Positions 12,822 to 25,024 of a DNA stretch of 64,000 bases are shown here, piece by piece. The notes under the pieces were generated by a model. The model ran no database searches and was not told where the DNA came from. It saw only the letters and a list, made by a program, of their open reading frames with translations. A program made the position numbers and the translations under genes. How positions within the stretch are numbered: position 1 is the stretch's first letter; each line of letters starts with the position of its first letter. Source of the stretch: Symbiodinium natans (Eukaryota > Sar > Dinophyceae > Suessiales > Symbiodiniaceae); the NCBI GenBank assembly GCA_905221605.1, contig CAJNDS010001225.1, positions 340,001 to 404,000 on the forward strand. Reading direction: 5' to 3'.

Positions 12822-14147
12822 CTGGCCACGTCGCCAAGTGCCGCAGAGAGTTGAGGGTTTCGTGAAACCCTCAACCCTCTACCCCGCCCAAACCCCCCAA
12901 AACCCCCCAACCCTGCCCAAACCACCCGCCGCCCAAACTCCCTTCCTACACCCCCCCAAACAACCTCCCCCACTACCGCAACACCCCTCACCACCAACAC
13001 CCCCCAATGAAACAACCCCCCCCCCCCCCCCCAACAACCCCCAAAACCCCCCCCTGTAAGGCCCAAGCAGATATACACATATTATATGCTATACAGGTAT
13101 ATGGACTCAGCCCGAAAACCCTAAACAGCGCAACGGTTTACGGTTTAGGGTCTAAGAGCCCCAAGCACTAAAGCCGAAGATCTCTGAAACCTAGACCGCA
13201 GACCCTGAATCCTCTTTAAACTCTTTGGATTGGGGGGCTCTGCGTAGTTGGATGAGGGATTCGGCCTCTGCATTGCAATCAAGAGACTAAAGGAGGAACC
13301 CTTGAAAAGGCCTTTAGGGGCCACGTAGGGGATGCTTAGGTATATAGGGACTGTCTCAGGTATGTATGTATAATCAATAAATAAAGATAAGTATAAATAT
13401 AAATAAGTTCAAATAGATAGATATGTATATATATATATATTTATATTTATTTATTTACACATAATATGGGCTAGAAACAGAAACAAGGTTCGGGGTCCTT
13501 TCTAGGGGTACCTTCTTCTATTCCTGATTTACAGCCAGTGCTGGAGCCTGCAAGGGTAATTGAGCTCCTCAAGCCCTCAAACCGGGCTTAGGGTTTCGGG
13601 TTTAGGGTTTAGGGTTTAGGGTCCAGGGTGCCCAAACATGATTTCCGGGACGCGCGCAGGAGCCCTGAGAATGGCTAAGTAAAACCATGGAAACTCTGGC
13701 TCGTCTGGGCACTGTCTTTCTTTCCCCCTCCGGTTTTGTGTAGCTTTGAGGTGAGGGGGATAGTTCACACGGAAGACCCCTCAGCTGCCCTCAACCCTAA
13801 ATATAACCCTAAATATAACCCTAAACCCTAAATGACCCTAAACCCTAGAAACCCAAAACCCTTAAAACCTACACACCCAAAATGGCAAGTAACCCTAAAC
13901 CCTAAACCCTAAATAACCCTACACCCGCTAAACCCTACAGAAACCCAAACCCTAGATAACAAATCACCCCCCGAAACCCAAAACCCGAAACCCGAAACCC
14001 TAAACCCTAAATAACCCTAAACCCTTAATAACCCTAAACCCTCAACCCTAAACCCTACACCCTAAACCCTAAACCCTAAACCCTGAGCCCCGAGCTGGAA
14101 GAGCTGCTAGGAGCTGGGCGACGAAGCCTGGAGGCTTCGCGTACTTG

Positions 14148-14328
14148 GAGGTTCAGGGTGCTTAGTAACCCAGCAATGACTGTACTAATAATTCAAGGGT
14201 TTGGGGTTTAGGGTTCAGGGTTTAGGTACATGTAGCTCAATTAAAACTCTGTTAGGGCACTTAGGAGGGCCTATATGTGGGCTATAACTACACAAATGAT
14301 TGGATACTAAGTATCCTGAACCTCTAAG
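14148..14328. mobile_element. Family-1 foldback copy
   Basis: Begins GTACTTGGAGGTTCAGGG and ends TATCCTGAACCTCTAAGTA. A TTTAGGG-like insertion splits it. An open island (14098-14140) abuts its left end with splice-compatible bases on either strand. Confidence 0.75.
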
Positions 14329-14760
14329 TAACACCCCTGCGACAAAACCCGGTCAAAGGGATTCAGGGAGCTCCCTAACCCCTAAACCCTAAACCCTAAA
14401 CCCTAAACCCCAACCCTAAACCCTAATTTAGGGTTCAGGGCTTAGGCCCGTAGATTTTGGGCCTTGATGAGGGTGACAAGGAACCTGCCACACCCGCGCC
14501 TCCTCACAGAGACGCCTTCCATATGGAAGTGAAGCTAAAAGTTAAGGGTTTACAAAGCTTAGAGTCTAGAGCTTAACCTTTTTAGATCACTTCAGCTACA
14601 TCGGAAGCTGCAGCTTCCCATGGAGGATTGCAGGCTAAGCCGGCTAAGCTTTTGGATATGTATTATGTGAACAGATAAATGCAAGTACCATAGGATTTGC
14701 AGGGTTTAGGGTTTAGGGTTTAGGGTTTAGGGTTTAGGGTTTAGGGTTGAAACCCTAAAC

Positions 14761-15235
14761 CCTTTGGGAGAATCACCATCTCTCTGAGGTCCCTGTCTTT
14801 GGCGGACAGCATCTGTGACTTCCAGTGGCTTTTGGGCCATGCCAAGACCAGCTGCACGCCACGATCTCTCCAAGTGTCATCCTCAGCCACCCTGTTCGGA
14901 AGACGAGGAAATTACTGCGGTCCAGGCAGTGGCTTGGATCCTAGCCACCTACAGGACGCATTTCCATTACATCCGACACTGCAACCCCAGTCCAACTGGA
15001 TTTGAGTTCTTCTCCGCCATCTGCTGCACACTCATGCCCATCATCTTGGCCAACTTCTCAGGGCCTAGTGGCAAATCCATGGCGGCCAGGCCAGAACCTA
15101 ATGGTCAACGGCGACGGCCATGGCCAACCACAATCTGACGGTTTAGTCGCAGGTGCGGCGCCGTGCAATGTGTCGTAATTCAGATCTACGCGTGAAAGCT
15201 GTAAGATTGGAGTGTCATATGCTGCAACCCGGCCC
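14761..15235 (-). CDS. Exon pair with a 79-nt intron, plus an upstream exon
   Basis: 15097-14971 (acceptor GACCATTAG; AAMDLPLGPEKLAKMMGMSV .. GLGLQCR, donor GTAATG) joins in phase to 14891-14761 (acceptor TTCCGAACAG; VAEDDTWRDRGVQLVLAWPK .. REMVILPK, donor GTTTAG). An upstream exon starting at 15235 (acceptor GCGCCCCAG) reads AAYDTPILQLSRVDLNYDT; its donor is uncertain (GC at 15166 would fit phase). Clear coding signal, family unknown. Confidence 0.65.
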
Positions 15236-16006
15236 CTGGGGCGCGGGCTTCAAAACATTCGACACAAACACCACCATGATGCACTACACTCCTTTGACTC
15301 CCTCTAACCCCGAGCCCTACACCCTCAAAAACCCAAAAGCCCTCAGAAGCCAAAACGCGACAGACCCAAAGTTAAAGCCTCAAAGCCCTAAAGCACCAAA
15401 CTAAAACTGAATTTACATATGTATATTATATAAAAAGAATTAAACAAATAAACAAATATGAACAAATAAATTAATATAACTTACATATATCTTAAACAAA
15501 CTCAAGCGCTAAACCCTAACCCTAAACCCCTAAACCTGACCAGGCTTTGGAGCCTGAGGAGTCGTCCTTGGCCGCCTGCAGGACAACCGCAGAGTGGAGC
15601 AGGGTTTAGGGTTTAGGGTTTAGGATTTAGGGTTTAGGGTTTAGGGTTCAGGGTTTAGGGCTTAGGGTTTAGGGTTTAGGGTGTAGGGTTTAGGGTTAGG
15701 GTTTAGGGCTAGCCCTTTAAACCCTCAACCTCTTGGGGGCTAAGGGTCTGTTTAGGTTTTAGGGTTTAGGTTTTAGGGTTTTAGGCTTTAGGACTAGCCT
15801 AGGGTGTACATACATAAGCTTCAGATTGTGGTTATGGGGTCTTCGTATCCTGGAAAGTAGGCCTCAAAACCTAAAGCCCCAAAACCCTGACCCCCAAGTC
15901 GTAGGGGAAAGATAGGGCAGGGTCCAGAGTTCAGGGGGGACCCAATTCCCCTATGCCCTTTAACCCTAAATCCTAAACCCAAAACCCTAAGCCCTTAAAC
16001 CTAAAC

Positions 16007-16798
16007 CTGCAACTTCTTTCCGTCGCGCAATCCGTCGAATCCTCATACCAGTACTCCGCGTCGCTCTCAAAAACAACAAAAGCCCTCTGGTAAGCCCAAC
16101 AAGGGCTTAGGGTTTAGGGTTTAGGGTTGAGGACTTAGGGTTTGGGGGTTTGGGGTTTCGGATCCATACCATGTAGGAAAAGCCGAAAATGCCCCCAAGT
16201 TCACCTACCGAAGCTTTCGGAAGCCCTTGCCTGGAGCAACGTTTCTCTCGCATCTGGCTGGCCCTGCAAAGAGGCCGGCGCGCGAAAGCGTCCGAGTTTA
16301 GGGTTCAGGGGCACCCACTGTATCTTAGTTCTCCAATAACCAAGGGGAAAAAGGTTAAACTTTTATATTGCTACTAAATAAGGAAACCCAACAAGTTTAA
16401 AGTTCCAACTAAAGGCGAAGTACGGTATAGAGACAGAGACAGCGACGGAGACAGAGACAGAGACGGAGAGAAACAAAAAAGAGAGAGCAACGAGAGAAAG
16501 ACAAACAATGAAGGAGATTTCCAAAAACTTACTCATATGGACCTTTGGCCTGCAGCTTTGTCGGATCCTATGACACACTCGTTCAGGGTGCTAAGATTTC
16601 GGAAATCCACCCGCAACCAAGCTTGAAACCCCAACCCCGTACTAACTTCAAAAAATGCTTCCGACTCATCCCTAAACCATCAACCCTCGCACTTGGGGGG
16701 GTGCTGCTTTTGTATCCGCTCACATGGGATGAAGGGATGAAATATGATCAAATCTAAAACTGCTGGCACTGGATCGACAGGATCAGTGAGGGAAGAAC
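16007..16798 (-). CDS. Four small exons of an unidentified gene
   Basis: 16798-16685 (SSLTDPVDPVPAVLDLIIFH.., donor GTTGATGG), 16567-16533 (DPTKLQAKGPY, donor GTAAGT), 16263-16209 (acceptor CCTCTTTGCAG; donor GTAGGT) and 16086-16007 (acceptor GGCTTACCAG; AFVVFESDAEYWYEDSTDC, donor GTTTAGG). Splice sites are strong. The frame of the 55-nt third exon is undecided because all three frames are open. A GAGACA microsatellite (16430-16490) lies in one intron. Confidence 0.6.
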
Positions 16799-17238
16799 CT
16801 GCCTTGATTTAAGGGCCACGGGCTTTTCGAGAAAAGAACAAAGGCTATAACAATTCCTTGATAACCCAATAACCACATTCTAGTGAGGGCACCCTTTCTT
16901 GAATGGGTTACTTTATATAAGGGAACCCTAAACCCCCAAAAAAGGTACCACTGGACTACCAGGGCTTAAAGGAAAGCTCTAAGGGCTTTGGGGTTTGCCC
17001 GGTTTAGGCTTTCAGGGCTGGGGTGCTGGAATCAGCGTTTTCTAGGTAGCGAGGTTTTCTAGGTAGCGAAACTCCATGGAGATTTCCAGGTGAGTGTGAA
17101 AGTTACCAGGACCCTAACCCCTAAACCCTAAAACCTAAACCCTAAACCCTGAACCCTGAACCCTAAACCCTAAAACCTAAACCCCAAACCCTGAACCCTA
17201 AACCCTGAACCCTAAACCCGAAACCCTAAAACCCAAAC

Positions 17239-17507
17239 CCCAAACACTCCGTGGCTGAGGGGCCTCGTTCAGGGCCGTTGCGCCGCGCAGCAGCGACGTG
17301 GAGAGGGCGGAACAGGCCTTTTTCCAAGAAATATTCAACATACCCCTGGGGCTTTAGGGTTTATGGGTTTGAAAGAAACTCAGGGGTACGGAAAGTCCGT
17401 CCTTATATTGTCCATTTTGAGGTTAAGGGGTATGGGTTTGGGGTATGTTGAATTACTCTTAGGCCTTTGGTTAACAAGCCCCCCTTGTGCAGGTTCCTCC
17501 TGTACTC
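17239..17507 (-). CDS. Two exons split by a TIR-bearing intron
   Basis: 17507-17457 (acceptor CCCAGTCCAG; EYRRNLHKGGLLTKGLR, donor GTAATT) joins in phase 0 to 17317-17239 or 17248 (acceptor TTGGAAAAAG; ACSALSTSLLRGATALNEAP). The intron (17318-17456) carries perfect inverted repeats next to both splice sites. Unidentified protein. Confidence 0.65.
17318..17456 (-). mobile_element. Foldback forming an entire intron (introner)
   Basis: Sense strand: GTAATTCAACATACCCC at the donor and GGGGTATGTTGAAT, then 16 nt, at the AG|G acceptor. The 14-bp inverted repeat ATTCAACATACCCC is perfect. Exons on both sides join in phase 0. Confidence 0.75.
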
Positions 17508-18000
17508 CTGGACTGGGTTTAGGGTTTAGGCTTTAGGGTTTAGGGCTAGGGCCTAGGGTCATAAGTATATACTATTATACTTATATAATATTAGATCGAT
17601 GGACAGATAGGTAGTTACAGTATAACATACAGAACAATCTAAGGGCGCAGAGTGTTAAATTCCATGTGAAGGTCTGGGGAACTTGTAACCAATATAGGGG
17701 TCGGAATAGCTGCTGGAGGTATTCCCTTATGGTCCCTGTATAGTCATAGCATAATAACCCCAACCCTAAACGCTAAACCCTAAACTCTATTCTAATTATT
17801 AACGCCCCTATACTACTTGCGGTTGGGGGAGGGGGGGGTGGGCTCTCCAATTCGTCCTGAAATAGTGTTCAATGACCGTCATCAGTAGTCAGACCAAACC
17901 CGAACCCTAAACGAAACCCTAAACACAACGTCCACCCCTTCGAAGCATCAGCCCATAGAACCCAATTCCCTTACAGCTCTATAAAGCCCAAGACCCTTAC

Positions 18001-18812
18001 CTCATTCCCTTTATAGAGAGATATCAGGGTTGAGGGCTTAGGAATTGGAAGGTTTGGGTTCTCCTCCGGCTCTGGTCCGCAAGTAGCTTCCCTGATGCCT
18101 CTCTGGTATTCTTCGAGAAATCTTGCTGCCTGATCCCTCTCCGCTGAATCAGACCACTCCCTTGTCCTCCCACCGTTCTGGCCCGGGTTGTTGTTGAGTG
18201 GGGCCCTTGCGCTCCATTGGCTTGCAGGGAACGGCCTGAACATGTTCCAGGGTGAGGTGTCTCCTGCTCGGGCCTGGAGAAAGCACCGCCTCCGATGCTG
18301 TGTCACGAGTTGTTCCGCCTGGTCCAACGCCGTGAGTTCGGCCGCCGCAAAGTGCGCTTGCGTAGTGTCCTTGGTGGGCCAAGTGCTGGGCCACAGTCAA
18401 GAGGCCGTCAAGTGAGAGGACAAGTGGGAAAGAAGCCACCGGAAGCAGCTCCAGATTGTCCCCCTGACGAACGATGATGTCAGTGAAGCACGGCAGGTTT
18501 GCCACAAAGATGCACTTCAGCCCGCCAAGTACCGACAACACCGTGGCCCAGGCTTCTGGCCACACAGCAGGATTGAACAGTCCGCTTTATAAGGGAGGGG
18601 GCTTCAAGGGGGGTAGGTACCTAGGAAAAACCTTAGGGAGCCTTAGGGAGTAGTATGGAGTATTCGGGAATCTTGGGTTACATACCTCTCTCCCTTAAGA
18701 ACCCTGTAATTGCTCTTTTCGTGAGCACGAAGGACTACACCCCAATCCGCTGGGAACACTTCACGAAACCAAACGCTGCGCACAGAAGTGCGAAACGCTA
18801 CCCTCCTCCCTT
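18001..18812 (-). CDS. Two exons, 127 and 584 nt, with an internal frame change
   Basis: 18812-18686 (acceptor GGGGGGTGGCAG; VAFRTSVRSVWFREVFPADW .. YRVLKGE, donor GTATGT) joins in phase, across a 101-nt intron ending CCTCCCTTATAAAG, to 18584-18001 (GLFNPAVWPEAWATVLSVLG .. IFVANLPCFTDIIVRQGDN .. then DTTQAHFAAAELTALDQAEQ .. RFLEEYQRGIRE, donor GTAAGG). Near 18375 the coherent reading moves +1; a 25-nt GT..AG segment at 18373-18397 would do this exactly, otherwise it is an indel. Strong coding signal, no recognised family. Confidence 0.65.
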
Positions 18813-19147
18813 CTGCCACCCCCCAAAAAAACCCAAAGCCCTAAACTAATCCTAAACCCTGAACCCCAAACCCCAAACCCTAAACCCTAAGCCCTCACAC
18901 ACGGAAACACACAGACCGAATCTTGGTAGCCCAGTAACAATATTCTAATAAGGGCAGCCTTTTCTTGGGTTGGTTACTTGATAAGGGAACCTTGAACTAA
19001 ACCCTAAAGCCCTAAACCCCAAACCCCCCCAAACCCCTAAACCCCTAAACCCCTAGACCCCTAAACCCCTAGACCCCTAAAGCCCTAAACCCTAAACCCT
19101 ATTCCCTAAACCCTAAACCCTAAAAAATAGAAGTACCACTGGGCTAC

Positions 19148-21284
19148 CAAGGAAGCTGCCAGCCTGGGGGTTCGTTTCCGACTTCCTCACGGCCTGCAGA
19201 TTCTACTCGGAGGTTCAGGGTAGTTAGTAACCCAAGGGTCTAGGGTTTAGGGTTTAGGGTTTAGGGTTTAGGGTAGCCCATTATGAGTCTAGTCATAACC
19301 CACATATAAGCTCCTTAAGTACCCTAATAGGGTTATAATTAGGTTTCAAGTACAGATACTAAGTACCATGAACCTCCAAGTAGGGCCCTTCTTTGGGGGT
19401 TCTGGATTTTAAGAATTTTAAGGGCTTAAGGTTGTAGGGATTTTAGAGTTTAGAATTTCAAGGCTTTAGCTTTTGAGGTTTTAGGATTTTAAGGCCTTAG
19501 GGTTCTAGGGTTCGGATTTCAAGGCTCTAGGGAGTTAAGGGTTTCGAATTGTAATGCTTCCGCTCATGCGCTGACTGCGCCAGGGATACATTAAATCCAG
19601 ATTGAACTCCTTTTAAGCCTCGGGCCGGGTGTCCGGAGCGGACGGTGCACTCGAGGTGCCGACATGACCACCGGCACCTCAGTGGCCCGCTGCCACGGAG
19701 CGCTTGTGGTGCCTCCGCCTGCAGCTCCTCCTCGCTTGGGAATGGAGGACGCCAGTCCTTCTGCCATAGGGCCATAGGGCCAGGCCGCGGTCGTCCGACT
19801 GCCTCCTCTTCCGCAGAATTTGTCTGGCGATTCCTGACATCCGAAGGTGCCAGCGCCGCCTCCTTCTTCCCCGAAGCCTGAGACTCGGCACCGGGCTGGT
19901 GGGATGCGAGGCCGGCAACTAACATCGGCGCATCCTCGAGCCTACGATATGTAGTGCTCTGGGGATTCTAGGCTTTAGGGTTTTAAGGCTTTAGGGTTTT
20001 TAGGTTTTGAAGGGTTTGGAGACTTTAGAGAGTTGGGAGGGTTTAGAGAGTTTAGGGTCGAGGGCTTAAGAGTTTAGGGTACAAAGGTTTAGGGCTTAGG
20101 AATCAGTGGCCAAAAGCTTCCCAAATATCCAAGGGTTAGCAGTTTAGGGTGGTAGGGGTGAAAACCAGATATCACGAGAGTTACCTGCGTATGACCCCAG
20201 TGAAAGCTACTTCCCCAAGAACTAAGCTCCAAACCGAAAGCGGCCCTAAACCCGAAAGCCTAAACCCTAAACCCTACATCCTAAATCCTCAACCCTAGAC
20301 CCACCCCTGAACCCCAAAAGCCTTTAAGCCTAAGCCCAGGAACCATATTACTACAAGGGTGCACCTTGTGGTTTTAGGGCTTCGGGTTACTGTAAAAAGG
20401 GAAGGAAGGCCGCGAAAAACGGGGTAAAGGGCACCACAGGGCTACCAAGATGGCTCTTTGTGGCAACAGGGTTGCACCCTGAGACCCGAAAAGGCTATAT
20501 GGTCACTTCTCTACATTGCTTTTGGGGGTCCTCCCTAAACCCTAAACCCTAAACCCTAAACCCCAAACCCTAAACCCTAAACCCTAAGGCGAACCCCTCT
20601 TATTGTGGATACTCACAACAGGACCATTATTTAGAGAACGCCACATAGACCCCAAACCCAAAAAACTGAACCCTGAGATCCTAAAACTCCATTCTGGGGG
20701 GCCCAACACCGAAAAAATCTGCTTGCTGTAACCTTACAGGGGGCTACTCAAGTACACTGTGAACTTAACCGCACTTGGAGCCCTAGCAAAAATTGGTAAT
20801 TTTGGCTTTCTTAGGAATTACAGTACCCAAAAATGAGAAATTATTCCCAAGTATCCCCAAGTGAAGTTCTGAAGTGGTCTACACCGATGCTACCGCGAAG
20901 TGATCCTGCGGACGTGTCGGTACTCGACATGCTCGGCCAGGTACACGCTAACTTGTGCGTCGCTTCACCACGCAGAAAGCCGAGATCAGGTCCCAGAGGA
21001 TGATCTCGATGACAACGTCTCCGCCTCTGTCAACCCTGAATCCCAAAACTTTTGAATCCTGTAATCCTGAAAGTCCATATGAACCCCAACACCCCGAAAT
21101 CCTAAAACTCGATATAAACCCGAACAACCTGAAATCCTGAAACTCTATATACAACCCAACAATCCTAAAACAAGTCGCTTTGTCTAAGCACTAAACCCAA
21201 AATCCGAACCTAAAACCCTAAACCCTAAACCCTAAACAAAGTTTGCCTCCAGCTGCTGCAGGGGGTTGACCAGTTGCCTAATGC
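19148..21284 (-). CDS. Exon series including a 133-nt exon with a frameshift
   Basis: 21284-21238 (IRQLVNPLQQLEANF, donor GTTTAG), 21026-20894 (GGDVVIEIILWDLISAFCVV then SDAQVSVYLAEHVEYRHVRR; a +1 frame change near 20970 joins them; donor GTAGCA), 20478-20446 (acceptor TTTTCGGGTCTCAG; GATLLPQRAIL, donor GTAGCC), 19966 to about 19586 (see separate entry) and 19193-19148 (AVRKSETNPQAGSFL, donor GTAGCCCAG). The two GTAGCCC donors begin related foldback elements. Product unknown. Confidence 0.55.
19204..19386. mobile_element. Family-1 foldback copy
   Basis: Ends ACTCGGAGGTTCAGGGTA and TACCATGAACCTCCAAGTA, with the family core inside. A TTTAGGG array has been inserted at 19238-19276. It lies directly upstream of the acceptor of exon 19193-19148. 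Confidence 0.8.
19586..19966 (-). CDS. Long exon, unidentified
   Basis: The minus frame from acceptor TCCCCAG (about 19966) reads STTYRRLEDAPMLVAGLASH, then a Gln/Ser/Glu-rich stretch, then PGPMALWQKDWRPPFPSEEE and a Cys/Arg-rich tail. A GTATCC donor near 19586 would end it before the stop. At about 125 codons it is one of the longest exons in the left half. No domain recognised. Confidence 0.5.
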
Positions 21285-22069
21285 CTGAGGTTGCTGCAGG
21301 GGAATCTAGGGTTTAGGGCTTAGGGTTTAGGGTTTAGGGCTAGACTCAGGAGCAACCTAGGAATAAAAAGGATGCCCTTCTCGGTTTTAAGGGGACGATA
21401 GGGGAACCCCAACCCTAAACAAAGGAAACCAGGGGCTGCTCCGGTCCGAGTTTATCTAGGGTTTAGGCGTTAGGGTTTAGGGTTTGGGGTTTATCTAGGG
21501 TTTAGGGTTTCAGGTTGAAGGTTCGGGGTTTAGGGTTTTGGGGTTTGGGGTTCAGGGTTTTGCTCAGCTTGGGGTTTCGGGTTGGGGTTGTGGTTTGGGG
21601 TTTTGGCTCCTTGCTAAACCACCGCGCCTTCCCGAGATCGAAACCCCTCAACTACAAGGCTCTCAGGCCCGTGAGACACACTAAAGCCCAAACCTTTAGA
21701 AGCTTTTGGAGTTATGGGACTTTACGAAAATAAGGGACCACCAATAAGGTACCCCTAATATCGCAAACCCCCTTATCGGGCTTTCGGGTTTTGAAACTTG
21801 TAAGTCTTCGGGTTTGGGCGGCTAGAGGAGTTTACTTGGAGCTTCATGATACTGTTTAACCAATTAGAACTCTACTTATTACCCACGTATCAACCCCTTA
21901 AGTGCCCTGATGTGGTTAGAAGTACAGTTCTAAGCTACAGTTACAGTTATAATCGGTGGATAAGTATCATGAACCTCCAAGTAGGGTTTTAGAAGCCTAG
22001 TTAAACCCTAAACCCTAAACCCTAAACCCTAAACCCTAAACCCTAAACCCTAAACCCTAAACCCTAAAC

Positions 22070-24244
22070 CCTAAGTTCTTCTAAAGCCGTCTGGAGCATC
22101 TCCGTGGATTCACAGCCTGCCGTCCCCCTGACCGCACCCGGGTTTAGGATTTATCGTAAAGGCTTAGGGCTTAGGGCTTAGGGCTTAGGGCTTAGGGCTT
22201 AGGGCTTAGGGCTTAGGGCTTAGGGTTTAGGGTTTAGGGTTTAGGAAGCACCTCTCTTCGAGGACATCGGAATCTTAGTCTATGGTCACTGTTTTCGCCA
22301 GTCAAAGAATCGGCCTTGCTGCCCGCGGCACCCTATTAGAAGTCTGCAGAAGTGTTGTTTGAAAAACCCTAAACCCTAAACCCTGAACCCTGAAACCTAA
22401 TCCCTAAACCCTGAACCCTCAACCCTGAAACCTAAACCCTAAACCCTGCACCCTCAACCCTCAACCCTGAACCCTAAAACCCTAAACCCTGAACCCTGAA
22501 CCCTTCAACTCTCAACCTTCAACCCTAATTCTAAACCCTAAACCCTAAACCCTGAACCATAAACACTAAACCCTGAACCCTAAACCCTGAACCCTGAACC
22601 CTAAACCCTAAACCCTAAAACCTGAACCCTAAACCCGAAGCCCTAAACCCTAAACCCTAAACCCTAAACCCTAAACCCTAAACCCTAAACCCTAAACCCT
22701 AAACCCTAAACCCTAAACCCTGACTCGCGCTCACAGGCAGTGCGAACGAAGGCAGCTCAGGCCGGGGCGTTCTTCGAGCTCCTCAGGGCTTTGGAGGGGG
22801 TTCAGGGTTCAGGGTTCAGGGTTCAGGGTTCAGGGTTTAGGGTTTAGGGTTTAGTTTGGAAGATGGCAAAGTGGATTTTCAGGGGCCGTTTGGTCAGACA
22901 TTCTTGAAACCTCGAAGCCCGAAAACCCTTCTGAGCCCCACAGACTTGCGTTAGAAAGGGTTTAGGGTTTTTAGGGTTTTGGGTTTAGGGTTTAGGATTT
23001 GGGGTTTATAGGGTTTAGAATTTAGGGTTGAGGAGGAGATAGGGCTCAGGGCTTACCCTAAGGCTCCAAGGACTCTTCTTTGGGGGTTTGTGGGGTGCAA
23101 AGGCCTTGTTGTACAAGGATATTTGGGCTACTTTGAGCCTCAGGGATACATTTTACGGGTTTATCGGATTTTGGGGGTTTGTAGGGTTTGTAGCTAGGGC
23201 TTATCATGTAGGGCTAAACCCTAAACCCCAAGTCCTAAACACCCAGCTCCAAACCCTCAACCCCAAACCCCAAACCCCAAACCCCAAACCCCAAACCCCA
23301 AACCCCAAACCCTAAACCCTAAACCCTAAACCCTAAACCCCAAACCCTAAACCCTAAACCCCAAACCCTAAATCCTAAACCCCAAACCCCAAACCCCAAA
23401 CCCTAAACCCCAAACCCTAAACCCCAAACCCAAACCCTAAACCCCAAACCCCAAACCCCAAACTCTAAACCCCAAACCCTAAACCCCAAACCCTCAACCC
23501 AAACCCTCAACCCTCAACCCAAAACCCCAAACCCTAAACCCTAAAGCCCAAACCCGAAACCCTAAACCCCAAACCCCAAACCCTAAACCCTAAACCCCAA
23601 GCATGGAGGAAGGCAAGGCCTGACCATCTTCGCCGGCAAGTGAGGTAAATGCCTCCGCCAAGGCCTCGCGAAGCTCCTGGTGAGGCGCTGAGGTTGGTTT
23701 TAGGGGTTTAGGGTTTAGGGGTTTGGGGTTTAGGGTTTGGGGTTTAGGGTTTAGGGTTTAGGGTTTGGGGTTTAGGGTTTGGGGTTTAGGGTTTAGGGTC
23801 TAGGGTGGAGGGTCTAGGGTTCAGGTTTTCGGGTTTAGGGTGCAGGACAGTTTGAAGGTTGTTCGGAAGGCGAGACTTACTCTTAAAGTCCAAGGCCTGA
23901 AACGGCTTCCCATATACCGGGTTTAGGGTTTAGGGTAAACACTTGGGCCTTGAGGGGTTCCCATGGCTATAGTGTAGGTACATGGAGCCTTGGACTTAGC
24001 TCTCCTCCCCCAACCATCAGCCCCGAAACAATGCAAGGCCCATTGAGGGTTGAGGGATTATAAGGTTCATCGGGTTTAAACGGAGTTACAGGGATTGTAG
24101 GGGTTATAGGGATTCTGGGGCTTACTGTAGGGTCTTACAGTGTCTATTCGGGTTTCTAGGGTTTAGGTTTCCCCCGTAACCCCAGGCAGGCAATAGCGAG
24201 TCCATCCGCTTCTGCTCCAACGCGCCCTGCACGTTCGCCTGCGC
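22070..24244 (-). CDS. Three exon islands of an unidentified gene
   Basis: 24244-24181 (AQANVQGALEQKRMDSLLPA, donor GTTACGGG), 23676-23596 (acceptor GCCTCACCAG; ELREALAEAFTSLAGEDGQA, donor GTTTAG) and 22127-22070 (GTAGCESTEMLQTALEEL, donor AGG|GTTTAG). Each spans its island from AG|G to a |GTTTAGGG-type donor. A small exon 23919-23895 (PFQALDFK, donor GTAAGT) may lie between. Phase continuity across all is not shown. Confidence 0.55.
22160..22245 (+). repeat. (GGGCTTA)n array
   Basis: About ten tandem GGGCTTA units, then normal TTTAGGG. A locally homogenised variant. Confidence 0.9.
23255..23605 (-). repeat. CCCTAAA/CCCCAAA mixed array
   Basis: About 350 bp of alternating CCCTAAA and CCCCAAA units ending at the splice donor of the exon 23676-23596. 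Confidence 0.9.
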
Positions 24245-25024
24245 CTTGCACTTTTGATTGTTCTTGTTAGCTAGGGACAAACCATAATCAGTTTGTTAGG
24301 GTCTAAGGTGTATTCGAGGCTTCAGGGAGAGGGTTTAGGAAGAGCTGCAACAGCCATAACTGAGGTTAAGTGTCTAAGTCTAAGTTTCAGGGTTAAGGGG
24401 TTAGGGATAACTGTAGTTACAGTCGAAGCACCCAAGAGCCTCCCCCGGCAATTGCAGAAGTGTATCTAGTAGGGGTTTAGGGCTTTGGGGCATAAAGGAA
24501 GGCGTCAGGCTTGAGGCTTAAACCCTAAACCCCAAACCCTGAAGTTTGGAACCGCTGGCAACTGACGATTCGTTCGTTGGGGCCGAGCCGGCCGAGCCAT
24601 CATCGTCCTGGGGCTGCCTTTCTCCACACTCTTGCCACACGGGACGTCAGGCTTTTTTCACATTCGGGTGCATTGTCGCACTCTGGAGGAAGAGTTTGGG
24701 GGGTTTAGGGTTTAGGGTTTAGGGTCCAGGGTTTAAAGTTTAGGGTTTGGGGTTTAGGGTCCCACTCCTGGGTACAGACCCCAACATGCCATGGAGCGCT
24801 TCATTGAGCTTTCTCCGCATCAGAAGCCGGCCCAGATCGGGGGCTCCAGCCATCGGGGAAGGAAGCCAGCTCGTCCGGAGATGAGGGCTTCACGGCAGGT
24901 TCCCGAGGTCACGGTTCCACATGAGGGGGGCTTGGGGGGGGGAGGGGGGGGGCTTTTGAAAACCTCCTAAGCCCTCCTAGATCCCAAACCCTACACCCTA
25001 AAGTCCACGAGAAAGATGTCTAAC

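Noticed and set aside
14799-15404. Plus-strand frames of 68-107 codons
   Set aside because: Antisense of a better minus-strand exon pair with a phase-consistent 79-nt GT-AG intron.
24745-24930. Coding-looking segment open on both strands
   Set aside because: Three natural-looking frames on two strands with no clean splice choice; left unassigned.
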